Shown here piece after piece: positions 10,401-17,489 of a stretch of DNA of 20,485 nt. Within the stretch, counting starts at the first letter, position 1; every line of letters begins with the position of its first letter. The stretch comes from Bacillota bacterium. GTDB taxonomy: Bacteria; Bacillota; Bacilli; Paenibacillales; Paenibacillaceae. The notes under the pieces were generated by a model that saw nothing but the letters and a program-made list of their open reading frames with translations, was not told where the DNA came from and ran no database searches. A program made the translations under genes and the position numbers. The DNA lies in NCBI GenBank assembly GCA_023433615.1, contig JAEZCJ010000051.1, positions 1 through 20,485 on the forward strand, written 5' to 3'.

Positions 10401-11701
10401 TCGGCGGCGGCGGCCTGTGGGGGGCAAGCGGCGGCAACAACCAGTGGGTCAACTGGTATACCCAGAACGGCGGCTCGGCAACGTATGCCAAGACGACCGA
10501 GGACGGCCGCACCGTCGGCAAGTTCACGCAGACGCCCGACGCGACGAACTCCAACGCGAAGTTCCAGCCGTGGCATGACGTCGTCGATCTCGACGGCTAT
10601 CGTTACCTGAACTTCACGGTCAAGAACCCGAGTTCGCCTGATCTCCGCATGAAGATCGAATTGTCCGACGGCAGCAAAACATACAACTTGACGGGCGGCT
10701 ACAAACCCGTTCCGACGACATGGACGGATCTTCAATACGATCTGAATGCGCTGTCCGCGACGCTGAACAAGAAGACGCTGCGGATGTCGATCTGGCTGAA
10801 CCAGTCGACGGCCCAGTACGGCGAAATGTTCATCGACGAGATCAAAGCGACGAACACCGCCAGCGGCTCCGCGCCTGCATTGACGAATATAAGCGTCGAC
10901 AATGCGACCGGCGATACGGAGACGGACTTCACGTTCAACGTCACGTATACGGATGCCGATAACCAAGCACCGTTCGGAATGGAGCTCGTCATGGACGGCG
11001 TCGTGCGCCAGATGGCGGAAGCGGATCCGAACGATACGACGTATACGGACGGCAAGGACTACACGTTCACGATGAAGCTTCCGCTCGGCATTCACTCGTA
11101 CTTCTTCCATACGAGCGATACGACCTCGGATGCGGTCAGCAGCGCGCTGCAGAGCGGTCCCGTCGTCAGCGACAGCAGCCTGCTCTTCTCCGATGACTTC
11201 AACGACGGCAATGCGAACGGCTGGACGACGACGAGCGGCACATGGTCGGTCGTATCGAATGCTTACAACGGCCAGGCTGCCAGCGGCAACAGCTATGCGA
11301 TTGCGGGCGAATCCGCCTGGACCGATTACACGCTGGAAGCGAAGGTGAACGTGACTAACAATTCCGGCGGCAACAAGGATGCGGGGCTCGTGTTCCGTTA
11401 TACGGATCCGAACAACCACTACGTGCTCTATCTGAAGAACAACGATAGGTCCGGCCGCAAGATGGAGCTGGTCAAGGTCGACGGCGGCGTGAAGACGACG
11501 CTGGATCACGCTAGTCCGAGCGTCATGCCCGATACGTTCCATACGTACAAGATCGTGCTCGACGGCGACGACATCTCCGTCTATCAGGACAACGTTCTCC
11601 AACTCAGCGCCACGGACAGCACGCATGCAAGCGGCAAAATCGGCGCGCGCGTGTACGCGAGCACCAAAGCAATCTACGACGACGTGACGGTCACGCAATA
11701 A
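7457..11701 (+). CDS. Secreted multimodular GH9 glycoside hydrolase (probable endo-xanthanase) with two CBM-Ig cassettes and LamG-like tail
   Basis: 1414 residues, complete. The start is ATG 7457 or the adjacent in-frame ATG 7460, both behind GGGAGG at 7446-7451; the second has the better spacing. A basic, hydrophobic signal peptide ends near Ala39 (SVTSA). Modules, approximate residues: CBM-like 48-207, Ig-like 208-312, CelD_N Ig 315-405, GH9 catalytic 408-860, Ig-like 876-967, second CBM-like 976-1131, Ig-like 1139-1236, concanavalin-like/LamG-type 1240-1414. Catalytic landmarks are GGWYDAGDYGKY (Asp469 and Asp472), HTR (His788, Arg790) and YNEFS with acid Glu844. Characterised Paenibacillus GH9 xanthanases have a comparable build and carry xanthan-binding CBM84-type modules; the repeated CBM-like module here may be that family. 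The role inferred is extracellular cleavage of the beta-1,4-glucan backbone of xanthan. Secretion and GH9 family are firm, while the substrate follows from the side-chain enzymes encoded nearby. A plain cellulase or other beta-glucanase is the alternative. Confidence 0.92.
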   Translation: MMKSGIYRKKGRARKSLSVILGTALVLNALTFVPSVTSAAVAPLPGPSNPLLYDDFGGNGVFTQNWMNWWNQDGGTGTFTKANIDSRDVGVFAQDPASASSWAKFQPWNETVDLTGYKYVNLTWKNPGYPDARIRVVVQDGSVSYNLTGGWVTVPTSWTTAQFDLDALAPNLNKTKARFEIWLRQTGGNDGEILIDDLSATTASGGTQPILTGSMTANMAGSYNQNTNFTFRATYTDADNEKPFVMQLVVDNETIYDMMEVDSADTTYTDGKDYTFITKLPAGTHSYYFRTADLTSDEVNTATQTGIAVSQTQQVIDVVVSQAGYNAAGFKNAKVTAQEPLVDTSYVIKSGTGTVASGNMAYEGVTWDKHVYSIDFSSVTATGDDYTVVTNGVASYPFPVQTNIWTNFKDEMTAFYRLQRASVATLDAYPPGYSSVAPSARIFHPAGHLDDAQSEDGTTHYDLTGGWYDAGDYGKYAGNQWVGTQIALAYIRHKAADDVKFDNDTNGIPDLVDEAIFGSEYLIKWADQLGGALHDLRNNAGGFVHPHKTTDGVNGTSDDRKLGGLGVAGSAKAAGTLAATARAIHTAIAEGDIASGQVAALQAFAEDAEDAAVVFYDYVVANPDGPVGSYGTRGGIPNAKLLADVELYLLTNDTDYLNAAIANANTLTISDLYSTNYWDMRPMALAELYPAADPTTQAHIQGLLKHQVDYFLSSTDDTPYGVLNQFKNFGVNEPHASYLGDLMRYYELFQDPAALRAVEKGIYWIFGENPWNISWVSGIGSDFVDFPHTRYDEGSNSKKSGVVFPGAMLSGPNMKDTKDKKSVSPWYEDRSLHLDDTNQWRYNEFSISIQAGLLYTIMGLSANETASSAGGTVPVELPTLSPTIGDYVRGQVTVFAGPATGMTSVDYSASGPSGTNGVYAPMTAAGGVYTASIDESAGVPFSNKRVDVRGTDAQGNTTYSSTHYTVAAPLPDPSTPALYDDFGGGGLWGASGGNNQWVNWYTQNGGSATYAKTTEDGRTVGKFTQTPDATNSNAKFQPWHDVVDLDGYRYLNFTVKNPSSPDLRMKIELSDGSKTYNLTGGYKPVPTTWTDLQYDLNALSATLNKKTLRMSIWLNQSTAQYGEMFIDEIKATNTASGSAPALTNISVDNATGDTETDFTFNVTYTDADNQAPFGMELVMDGVVRQMAEADPNDTTYTDGKDYTFTMKLPLGIHSYFFHTSDTTSDAVSSALQSGPVVSDSSLLFSDDFNDGNANGWTTTSGTWSVVSNAYNGQAASGNSYAIAGESAWTDYTLEAKVNVTNNSGGNKDAGLVFRYTDPNNHYVLYLKNNDRSGRKMELVKVDGGVKTTLDHASPSVMPDTFHTYKIVLDGDDISVYQDNVLQLSATDSTHASGKIGARVYASTKAIYDDVTVTQ

Positions 11702-11723
11702 CGTGTCGACGGCAGCTACAACA

Positions 11724-11750
11724 AAGACAGGGCCCTCGCGGCCCTGTCTT
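11724..11750. terminator. Bidirectional terminator between GH9 and the minus-strand operon
   Basis: AAGACAGGGCC (11724-11734) and GGCCCTGTCTT (11740-11750) form a perfect 11-bp stem with a 5-base loop. It lies 22 bases after the GH9 stop and 20 bases past the PL8 stop on the other strand. On the minus strand the stem is followed by TGTTGT, and on the plus strand by CTCTATTG. Confidence 0.8.
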
Positions 11751-11770
11751 CTCTATTGCGGTCTATACGG

Positions 11771-14122
11771 TTATGAGCCGCCTCTAATCCCTCTGTCTTC
11801 CCTGTTAGCCAGTCGGAACGACGCTTGAAACGTCTTGCCTCTCGCAGCTGCGGCATGGACCGTGAACCGGATCGCCGGGCTGAGCTCACTCACGTCGATG
11901 CCGGGATCCGCCGTGCACGACATTGCAGCTCTGGCAAGCGTGACCTCGATTACGCCCTCATTCAATTGCGTAGGATCCGCGACGGCGATGTCCAGCATCT
12001 GCTCCCCGGCTCGCTCCCTCAGCATAACGGAAGCCTGGCCTTTCACGGTCAACAGATCGACCGACCGATCGGCCGCCGTCCAGAAGTTCGCGCCGATGAA
12101 CCGTTCCCCCGCTAGCGTCAAGCTCACCGCCTGCACGCTGTCCGTATTCGCGACGATGCTTGCCGCTGGGTTCGCGGCATAGGCTTCCGTCGCTTCACGC
12201 GAGGCATTCGGCAGCAGCACATATGCATAGGCTGCTCCTTCCGGGTCGCGTCCGTGGTCGAACCATACGGTCTGATAGGCACGCGTATGCAGCTGTGCCG
12301 GCACGGCAGGACGGACGTTGATCTCGCTCCAAGAGCCGGACCGGGACTCGCGAAGCACTGACAGGTCCGCCCCGCCGGGAAAATAATACCCGATATCCGA
12401 GCGTCCGTCCGTCAGACCCGCCAAGTGCAGCCAACGCACGCTCGCAAGCCGCTGCGGCTCTCCGTCAAGCCGGTTATCTACAGCCGCAGCATCTGCGGCA
12501 AGCACTTGCGCTTGCGGTTCCGCGAGCTTCCGATTGTCCACGATCGTCTCGATCGGTACGCCCTCATCGCTAGCAATGCCTGCGCCGACAGCGACGATCT
12601 CATCCTCGAACAAGAACCACGACTTACGCGCGGTCAACGAATAGCTGCCATAGTCCAAGTCCATCCCGCAGGCACCATAGCGCCCTAACAGGGAGACGCC
12701 GCCGACCCAGTCACGCGTACCGAGCTGCTCCTCGATCTCCATTCCCGAAGCCACGGTCGTCCCTGCCAAGCGATAAGCGTCAACGGTCGGCCAATAATCG
12801 TCGCTGTATTGTCCCAAGTCCCCGTTATACAGGTATGTCGCGCCTGCCCCGGTATACCACCCTCGAATATTCTCCGTATGGTTCATATGCTCGTATGTCT
12901 GGATGCGGGATGAGAACATCGCGATGCCGAAGGCGTGACCGGTCCGCTGCAGCACCGCGCGATCCATGCCCGCATATTGCCGATACAGCGCGAGCGGCTC
13001 GGCCGGCGCGAGCAGCGGATCGTTCGCGATTGCCTTCGCGAGGCCGATCATCTCGATGGAAGCATGCTCGCGGAATCGCATGAAGGTGTCCTCCTCGATC
13101 CAGCGCTTCGCGATCGCCTTGAATGCTTGCGCATGGTCAGCCGGCGCGATCTGAGACAGCCGGAGCACGCTCGCGATCACGGCATGCCCGATCGCGTGAT
13201 CTTGGGAGAAGTGGCGCGCAATCTCACGGCCCCGGACCATATCCATCATGGCCCCCCTGAACATCAGCGGCTGGTAGGAATCGTAGATCCAGCGCCAGAC
13301 ATGCGCTTGATCGGGATCCGACACCTCCCACGGCGTACCGGACAAGATCGCCATCAGATCGGAAACCATGCGCAGGATCGAACTGCCGTAGCCTCCGGTA
13401 TAGGCGAAGCGCTTATGCTGAACGAATGATCCATCTGGATAGAAGCCGTCGCCATTCGTCACATACGGGAATATCCCTTCGCCGGACAATCCGTCCCTCG
13501 CCTCGGCCGCCTTCGCCGGATCTTGGACCAGAACGGCACGGACGCCTACGATAATCGCCGCCCATGCGCGATTCGCGCCGGTCATGCTGACGCCCGGCAT
13601 GAAATAATCGACCGTATCCATCCAGCGCTTCAGCCGCGCCTGATCGATCGCGTCATAGAGCAGCACGGCGATATCGTTCAGATGGAGCGGAATGCCGATC
13701 TGCCAATGCCACCAATTCGGCGCGGTTCGGCTCTTGCTCTCGTTATAGCCGTGCTCGTGCAGCCAATCCAGCGCGTCCAGCACGGCTGCCTTCAGTTCGT
13801 CGATGCCATAGAGCGGGCACCCTCTTGTCGAAGCCGCCAGCGCCATCGTCCGCAGCTGCTTATAGACGTCGTTCACCGATTCCGAATGCTCGAGATCGGC
13901 ATACTGCCTCCAGATATACCGCCTGGAACGGCTTCGGTCCATCGCGCTCCAGTACGCATGCGCCTCCTCTGCAAGCGCGCGGAGCTTGCCCGCGATAACC
14001 GGATCCTCCGGATCCGCGTCAAGCCCTCCTGTCAGCATAGCGGCCCATCGCTGCCGCATCGCGGTAAAGGCCTCTCCCACATGCGCGAGCGCTGTTTGAT
14101 GGAATGGATGCTCACCAGCCAT
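11771..14122 (-). CDS. PL8 polysaccharide lyase, xanthan-lyase type, without signal peptide
   Basis: 783 residues. ATG 14120-14122 follows AAGGGGG (14132-14138) by 9 bases. PL8 landmarks: NWWHWQIGIP (136-145), TGANR with Asn184, DGFYPDGSFVQHKRFAYTGGYG (His236, Tyr245) and MVRGREIAR (Arg299, Arg303). The spacing of Asn184, His236 and Tyr245 equals that of Asn194, His246 and Tyr255, which I recall as the catalytic residues of GL1 xanthan lyase. Family members cleave by beta-elimination at uronic acids. Xanthan lyase removes the terminal, often pyruvylated, mannose and leaves unsaturated glucuronate, the substrate of the GH88 enzyme encoded upstream. The N-terminus (MAGEHPFHQT) has no hydrophobic signal segment, so the protein looks cytoplasmic, unlike the secreted GL1 enzyme. 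It is the last gene of the minus-strand operon, 42 bases after the esterase gene. Hyaluronate or chondroitin lyase activity is the alternative, less likely given the neighbours. Confidence 0.88.
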   Translation of the reverse strand: MAGEHPFHQTALAHVGEAFTAMRQRWAAMLTGGLDADPEDPVIAGKLRALAEEAHAYWSAMDRSRSRRYIWRQYADLEHSESVNDVYKQLRTMALAASTRGCPLYGIDELKAAVLDALDWLHEHGYNESKSRTAPNWWHWQIGIPLHLNDIAVLLYDAIDQARLKRWMDTVDYFMPGVSMTGANRAWAAIIVGVRAVLVQDPAKAAEARDGLSGEGIFPYVTNGDGFYPDGSFVQHKRFAYTGGYGSSILRMVSDLMAILSGTPWEVSDPDQAHVWRWIYDSYQPLMFRGAMMDMVRGREIARHFSQDHAIGHAVIASVLRLSQIAPADHAQAFKAIAKRWIEEDTFMRFREHASIEMIGLAKAIANDPLLAPAEPLALYRQYAGMDRAVLQRTGHAFGIAMFSSRIQTYEHMNHTENIRGWYTGAGATYLYNGDLGQYSDDYWPTVDAYRLAGTTVASGMEIEEQLGTRDWVGGVSLLGRYGACGMDLDYGSYSLTARKSWFLFEDEIVAVGAGIASDEGVPIETIVDNRKLAEPQAQVLAADAAAVDNRLDGEPQRLASVRWLHLAGLTDGRSDIGYYFPGGADLSVLRESRSGSWSEINVRPAVPAQLHTRAYQTVWFDHGRDPEGAAYAYVLLPNASREATEAYAANPAASIVANTDSVQAVSLTLAGERFIGANFWTAADRSVDLLTVKGQASVMLRERAGEQMLDIAVADPTQLNEGVIEVTLARAAMSCTADPGIDVSELSPAIRFTVHAAAARGKTFQASFRLANREDRGIRGGS

Positions 14123-14164
14123 ATTCTTACGCCCCCTTGTTCGCTGCTTCCATGAAGCTGCTGC

Positions 14165-14815
14165 TTACAGCCGCAGTTGGCTGCTCTGCACCGCCCGCAG
14201 CCAGACATCGGCAATCAATGCATGGCCGGCTGCCGTCGGATGTACCCCATCATGCAGCCAATAGGCGGCATCGGCACGCTGCACAGCTTGATCGAACGGC
14301 TCTTGGAGCGCGACGAATACCGCATTGTATTCCACCGCCAGCGCCCGCACAATCCGACCGTAATTGTCTACGCGCTGCTTGAATGATTCCCAATTGACCT
14401 CAGTCGCGCTGCCTTTCAACACGAAAGGCTCGCACAGCACAAGCCCGACGCCAGGCAGCACCTCGCGAGTCTCCTGCAGCAGATGGCGATAAGCCCGTTC
14501 GAATCGGTCCGTCGCGCCGTCCGGCAGCCCGCGAGCGATTCGCCACGCATCGTTGACGCCGATCAAGATACTGATCACATGCGGGAGGAGGCTGATCGCA
14601 TCCTCATTCCATCTGGCATAGACATCCGAGACGCGATTGCCGCTGACGCCTCGATTGACGAAGCGATGTCCCTTCTCGGCGAACTGGAAGCCCAACCGGC
14701 CTGCAATCTGATTCGCATAGCCATGTCCCAGATATTGATGCCCTTCTCCTCCCTTCGACCGTCCGGCATCCGTGATCGAATCGCCCTGGAACAGAATAAT
14801 CCGCCCATTATTCAT
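14165..14815 (-). CDS. SGNH/GDSL-family esterase, probable carbohydrate acetylesterase
   Basis: 216 residues, start ATG 14813-14815 with a GGGGGAG box 8 bases upstream (14824-14830). All four SGNH blocks are visible: GDSIT near the N-terminus (nucleophile Ser13), RGVSGNR (Gly59), GVND (Asn88) and DGVHPTAAGH (Asp189, His192). The length fits single-domain bacterial carbohydrate esterases such as rhamnogalacturonan acetylesterase-like proteins. There is no signal peptide, so it should work inside the cell. In this operon the obvious substrate is the O-acetyl group on xanthan mannose, removed from imported oligosaccharides so that GH38 can act; that is inference. It lies between GH88 (58-base gap) and PL8 (42-base gap). 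Esterase fold confidence is high, the acyl substrate unproven. Confidence 0.88.
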   Translation of the reverse strand: MNNGRIILFQGDSITDAGRSKGGEGHQYLGHGYANQIAGRLGFQFAEKGHRFVNRGVSGNRVSDVYARWNEDAISLLPHVISILIGVNDAWRIARGLPDGATDRFERAYRHLLQETREVLPGVGLVLCEPFVLKGSATEVNWESFKQRVDNYGRIVRALAVEYNAVFVALQEPFDQAVQRADAAYWLHDGVHPTAAGHALIADVWLRAVQSSQLRL

Positions 14816-14873
14816 CCTAACGTCTCCCCCGTTAACGAAATCTAACGCATGCTAGGCTCATATACGCGAAGCA

Positions 14874-16028
14874 TCACCAATACATCCGCCAATCCATGCG
14901 AAGCCTGACTAGCGCTTCGAAGTAGAAGTAGTCGCCCCAGATCGTGCTCTCGTCGATGCCCCAGCCGCGCGGCTTGTTGTAGACGCCGTGGAGCAGCAGC
15001 CCGTCCGCATCCGGATGCCCCTTCGTCGCGTACCGATCCGTCAAAGCCGTCAGCATGGCTGCGGCAGCATTCGCGTATCTCGCCTTATCCGGGTCCGCGT
15101 CAGGCAAGCGCTTGGCCAGTTCCAGCAAGCCGCAGACGGCTATGGCCGCAGCCGAGCTGTCCCTTTCCTGCTCATCGCCGTCCATGAAGATCAAGTCCCA
15201 ATACACGATCCCGTCTTCCGGCAAGCGAGTCAGGAAATAGTCGGCCAACCGCTTCGCCGTGCGAATGAACTTCTCGTCCTCCGTATAGGCGTAGCTGAGC
15301 ATGAAGCCATAGATGCCCCATGCCTGCCCGCGGGCCCAGCAGGAATCGTCCGCGTAGCCTTGATGCGTATTGCCGTATCGCGGATCCCCGGTCCTCGGAT
15401 CCATATAGTACGTATGGTAGGTCGTGTCGTCCGCCCGCACGAGATAGTTGGCCGATTGCTGCGCATGCCGCCGCGCCATCGAGGCGTACCGGTTGTCTCC
15501 CGTCACTTCCGAGGCCCAGTACAGCAGCGGCAGGTTCATCAGACAATCGATGATCATCCGCCCGCGCTGCTCCGGATCGCCCAGGTCCCCCCAAGCTTGA
15601 ATGATTTCCGCCTCCGGAAAATATCGCTGCGCCAGCAGGTCGGCAGCCAGCAGCGCGAACCTCTTCGCCTCTTCATTGCCCGTGATCCGATAGGCCGCAA
15701 CGGCAGACAGGCTGTACAGAAAGCCGAGATCATGCGTGTCGATGGCGATTCGTTCCTCGACGCGCCGCTGGTAACTGGGCAGCTGGCTCTCGGCTGCCGC
15801 CCGGTAACGCTCGTCGCCCGTGACCTCGTAGGCGAGCCAGACCATACCGGTCCAGAAGCTGCCCGTCCAGTCTTCATTCGGTATGGCTGCATAGCGGAGC
15901 CCTTCGCTGGCAGGCGCAGGGAAATGGTCGACATAGCGGGGAAGCCCCTTGTCCACCTGCCCCAGAACGAAGCGGGTCGCTTCTTCGAAGCGTGCCCGAT
16001 CGGCGTGCGATAACGCGAGAATACCCAT
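14874..16028 (-). CDS. ugl: GH88 unsaturated glucuronyl hydrolase
   Basis: 384 residues from ATG 16026-16028 (MGILALSHAD), chosen because AAGGAGG lies 10 bases upstream (16039-16045). The frame stays open to 16409, but that stretch overlaps the upstream gene and reads as shadow sequence. It is an (alpha/alpha)6-barrel enzyme that hydrolyses the delta-4,5-unsaturated glucuronate left by polysaccharide lyases. Landmarks are NEDWTGSFWTGM (51-62), THDLGF with Asp100, and IIDCLMNLPLLYWA with Asp161. The 61-residue spacing of the two Asp residues matches Asp88 and Asp149 of the GL1 enzyme as I remember it, and the length (377 there) agrees. No signal peptide, so it is cytoplasmic. Its ribosome binding site is embedded in the last codons of the upstream gene, with only 5 bases between stop and start, which suggests translational coupling. 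Its partner is the PL8 lyase two genes downstream. Confidence 0.93.
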   Translation of the reverse strand: MGILALSHADRARFEEATRFVLGQVDKGLPRYVDHFPAPASEGLRYAAIPNEDWTGSFWTGMVWLAYEVTGDERYRAAAESQLPSYQRRVEERIAIDTHDLGFLYSLSAVAAYRITGNEEAKRFALLAADLLAQRYFPEAEIIQAWGDLGDPEQRGRMIIDCLMNLPLLYWASEVTGDNRYASMARRHAQQSANYLVRADDTTYHTYYMDPRTGDPRYGNTHQGYADDSCWARGQAWGIYGFMLSYAYTEDEKFIRTAKRLADYFLTRLPEDGIVYWDLIFMDGDEQERDSSAAAIAVCGLLELAKRLPDADPDKARYANAAAAMLTALTDRYATKGHPDADGLLLHGVYNKPRGWGIDESTIWGDYFYFEALVRLRMDWRMYW

Positions 16029-16033
16029 CTCTT

Positions 16034-17386
16034 CTATTCCTCCTTGCGTACGAGCGACAGCTCGATCGCTGCCGGACCGCCGGTTAATTGGAAACGCAGG
16101 AAGGCCAGCTCGCCCTGGATGATCCTTGCATCCACGCCTTCGCTGCACGATTCGATGATATAACCGCTTAGATCGTCCCAGTACGTCAGCCCGAACGGCG
16201 CCGGACCGTAATGGCCGATCTCGAACGTCATGCGGATGAGATGCTCCGACTTCTCGTAGCCCGAGACGAACACCTGCGGTACCGGCTCCTCGAACTCGCC
16301 GTGCATGCTCGCCTTGCCGACGTAATTGCGCAGCATGCGCGGAGCCGTCTCCCCCTTGACGAAAGCCATCTGGCATTCGCGGTCGTAGAACAGGAACGCG
16401 TCCGGCCACGGGCCGGCTCCTGTGCCGCCCAGCGTCATCGTATATTCGTTGACCTCCGGACGAGCCTCCGTATCGCGCGTCAGCATGTAGGCCGGTGCCG
16501 TCGCCTCGTTCTTCTCATGGTACATCTCGACAGCCTTAGGGAGCGTCGTGAGCGTGATCGGATACTTCGTGATATGGGCAAAAAATAAATCGAGCATGCC
16601 CGCGCATGCCTCGACATGAGAGGACGGGAATACCGCGAACCGCTCCGTGTATTCCATCTCATGCGCTTCCTGCTGCTGCAGGAAAAAAACCTGGTCGTTA
16701 TGTGCCGTGTTGGCCAGGTAGTCGCGGAACAGATTTTTCCAATACGCGATATCGCGTCCGCTGCATAAGCCCGCACGCAGTACATCGTTGGGGTCCGTGG
16801 AATAGATGACGGGACTGCCCGAATGATAGGTGGCGTGAAGGTCGCGAGCCGTCCATTCGCAAGCGACTATCTTTCCTTTGCCGGCGTGGGGTACCTTGTA
16901 ACGTGCCGGATCCACGTACCAGGATCCCCATGGAATGCCCTTGTGCGTGATGCCGTCCCACCAGACTTGCTCCCAGCAATAACCCCACATGCCGCGGAAG
17001 TCGAGCTCCTCCAACGCCTCGATCAGCTCGTTATAGATTTTGCCGCGCGCGGCGACCTTCGTCTTCGCCCATGGGAATGCTTCTTCCACGATGCGCCAAT
17101 CCCGCTCCAGCGCCTGCTTGAACTTCTCCTTCGACGCGCCGGCATCCTCGATGAAGAAGGGCGTCTGCAGAATGACGTCGTCGCCGTACTGCTCATGCCA
17201 AGCTTGTATGCGTTCCTTCAATGCGGGAACCGATCCGCCGTTCACGATCCAAGTCACCGGAATGCCGTATCGGTGGGCCAGCGCTGCCGTGCGGTCAACC
17301 CCGTCGATCGCCGTCCCTCGTCCCCATGGCGTGTCATAGTGCGAGGCATAGCTGACGAATGTGTAGATGAGATTCTCCGGTTTCAT
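16034..17386 (-). CDS. Protein of unrecognised family, possible polysaccharide-deacetylase-like barrel plus beta domain
   Basis: 450 residues from ATG 17384-17386 (MKPENLIYTF), preceded by AAGGAG at 17398-17403. The frame opens 26 codons earlier, but that stretch lies over an intergenic hairpin. I do not recognise the family with certainty. The first 290 residues resemble the (beta/alpha)-barrel of the deacetylase and GH38/GH57 superfamily: FVSYASHYDTPWG, then GIPVTWIVNGGS, VILQTPFF and a late TLPKAVEMYHEK. Residues 295-450 look like a beta-sandwich. The NodB-type TFDDG and HxxxH metal motifs are absent; the equivalent stretches read YASHYD and ILQTPFF. Conserved-looking polar sites include Asp18, Glu139 in YCWEQVWWDG, and Glu177. 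No signal peptide. It lies directly upstream of GH88 (5-base gap), so a role in processing imported xanthan fragments is likely. Deacetylation, glycoside hydrolysis and pyruvate-ketal removal are all open. Confidence 0.8.
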   Translation of the reverse strand: MKPENLIYTFVSYASHYDTPWGRGTAIDGVDRTAALAHRYGIPVTWIVNGGSVPALKERIQAWHEQYGDDVILQTPFFIEDAGASKEKFKQALERDWRIVEEAFPWAKTKVAARGKIYNELIEALEELDFRGMWGYCWEQVWWDGITHKGIPWGSWYVDPARYKVPHAGKGKIVACEWTARDLHATYHSGSPVIYSTDPNDVLRAGLCSGRDIAYWKNLFRDYLANTAHNDQVFFLQQQEAHEMEYTERFAVFPSSHVEACAGMLDLFFAHITKYPITLTTLPKAVEMYHEKNEATAPAYMLTRDTEARPEVNEYTMTLGGTGAGPWPDAFLFYDRECQMAFVKGETAPRMLRNYVGKASMHGEFEEPVPQVFVSGYEKSEHLIRMTFEIGHYGPAPFGLTYWDDLSGYIIESCSEGVDARIIQGELAFLRFQLTGGPAAIELSLVRKEE

Positions 17387-17428
17387 GAGGTCTGTCGCTC
17401 CTTCACTGTATCGATCCTGATTGCATGA

Positions 17429-17460
17429 CGTGAAGAGTCCCCTTCCGGAGACTCTTCGCG
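17429..17460 (-). other. Intercistronic hairpin between binding-protein gene and downstream enzyme genes
   Basis: GAAGAGTC (17432-17439) pairs with GACTCTTC (17450-17457). Three further outer pairs (one U-G) make an 11-bp stem with a 10-base loop. No T-tract follows on the minus strand. It lies 29 bases beyond the solute-binding-protein stop, which fits an mRNA-stabilising or partial-attenuation element. Confidence 0.6.
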
Positions 17461-17489
17461 CCAACCCTTATGGAATGATCGAATGCTGC

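Noticed and set aside
9680..11698. Open frame of 672 codons on the minus strand inside the second GH9 gene
   Set aside because: Arg/Ala/Val-rich composition, no ribosome binding site and no domain motifs. The plus strand carries clear GH9, Ig and CBM modules throughout.
11771..14122. Heparinase II/III-type or hyaluronate lyase identity for the PL8 protein
   Set aside because: NWWHWQIG, TGANR and the His-Tyr spacing are PL8 marks, not heparinase II/III. Within PL8 the GH88/GH38/GH9 context favours xanthan lyase, though activity on glycosaminoglycans is not formally excluded.
16029..16409. 127-codon N-terminal extension of the GH88 protein
   Set aside because: It overlaps the coding sequence of the upstream gene in another frame and has shadow-type composition. 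ATG 16028 has a strong ribosome binding site and gives the normal family length.
16034..17386. Simple annotation as a polysaccharide deacetylase (NodB family)
   Set aside because: The metal-binding motifs expected of that family are not visible, so the name would claim an activity the sequence does not support.
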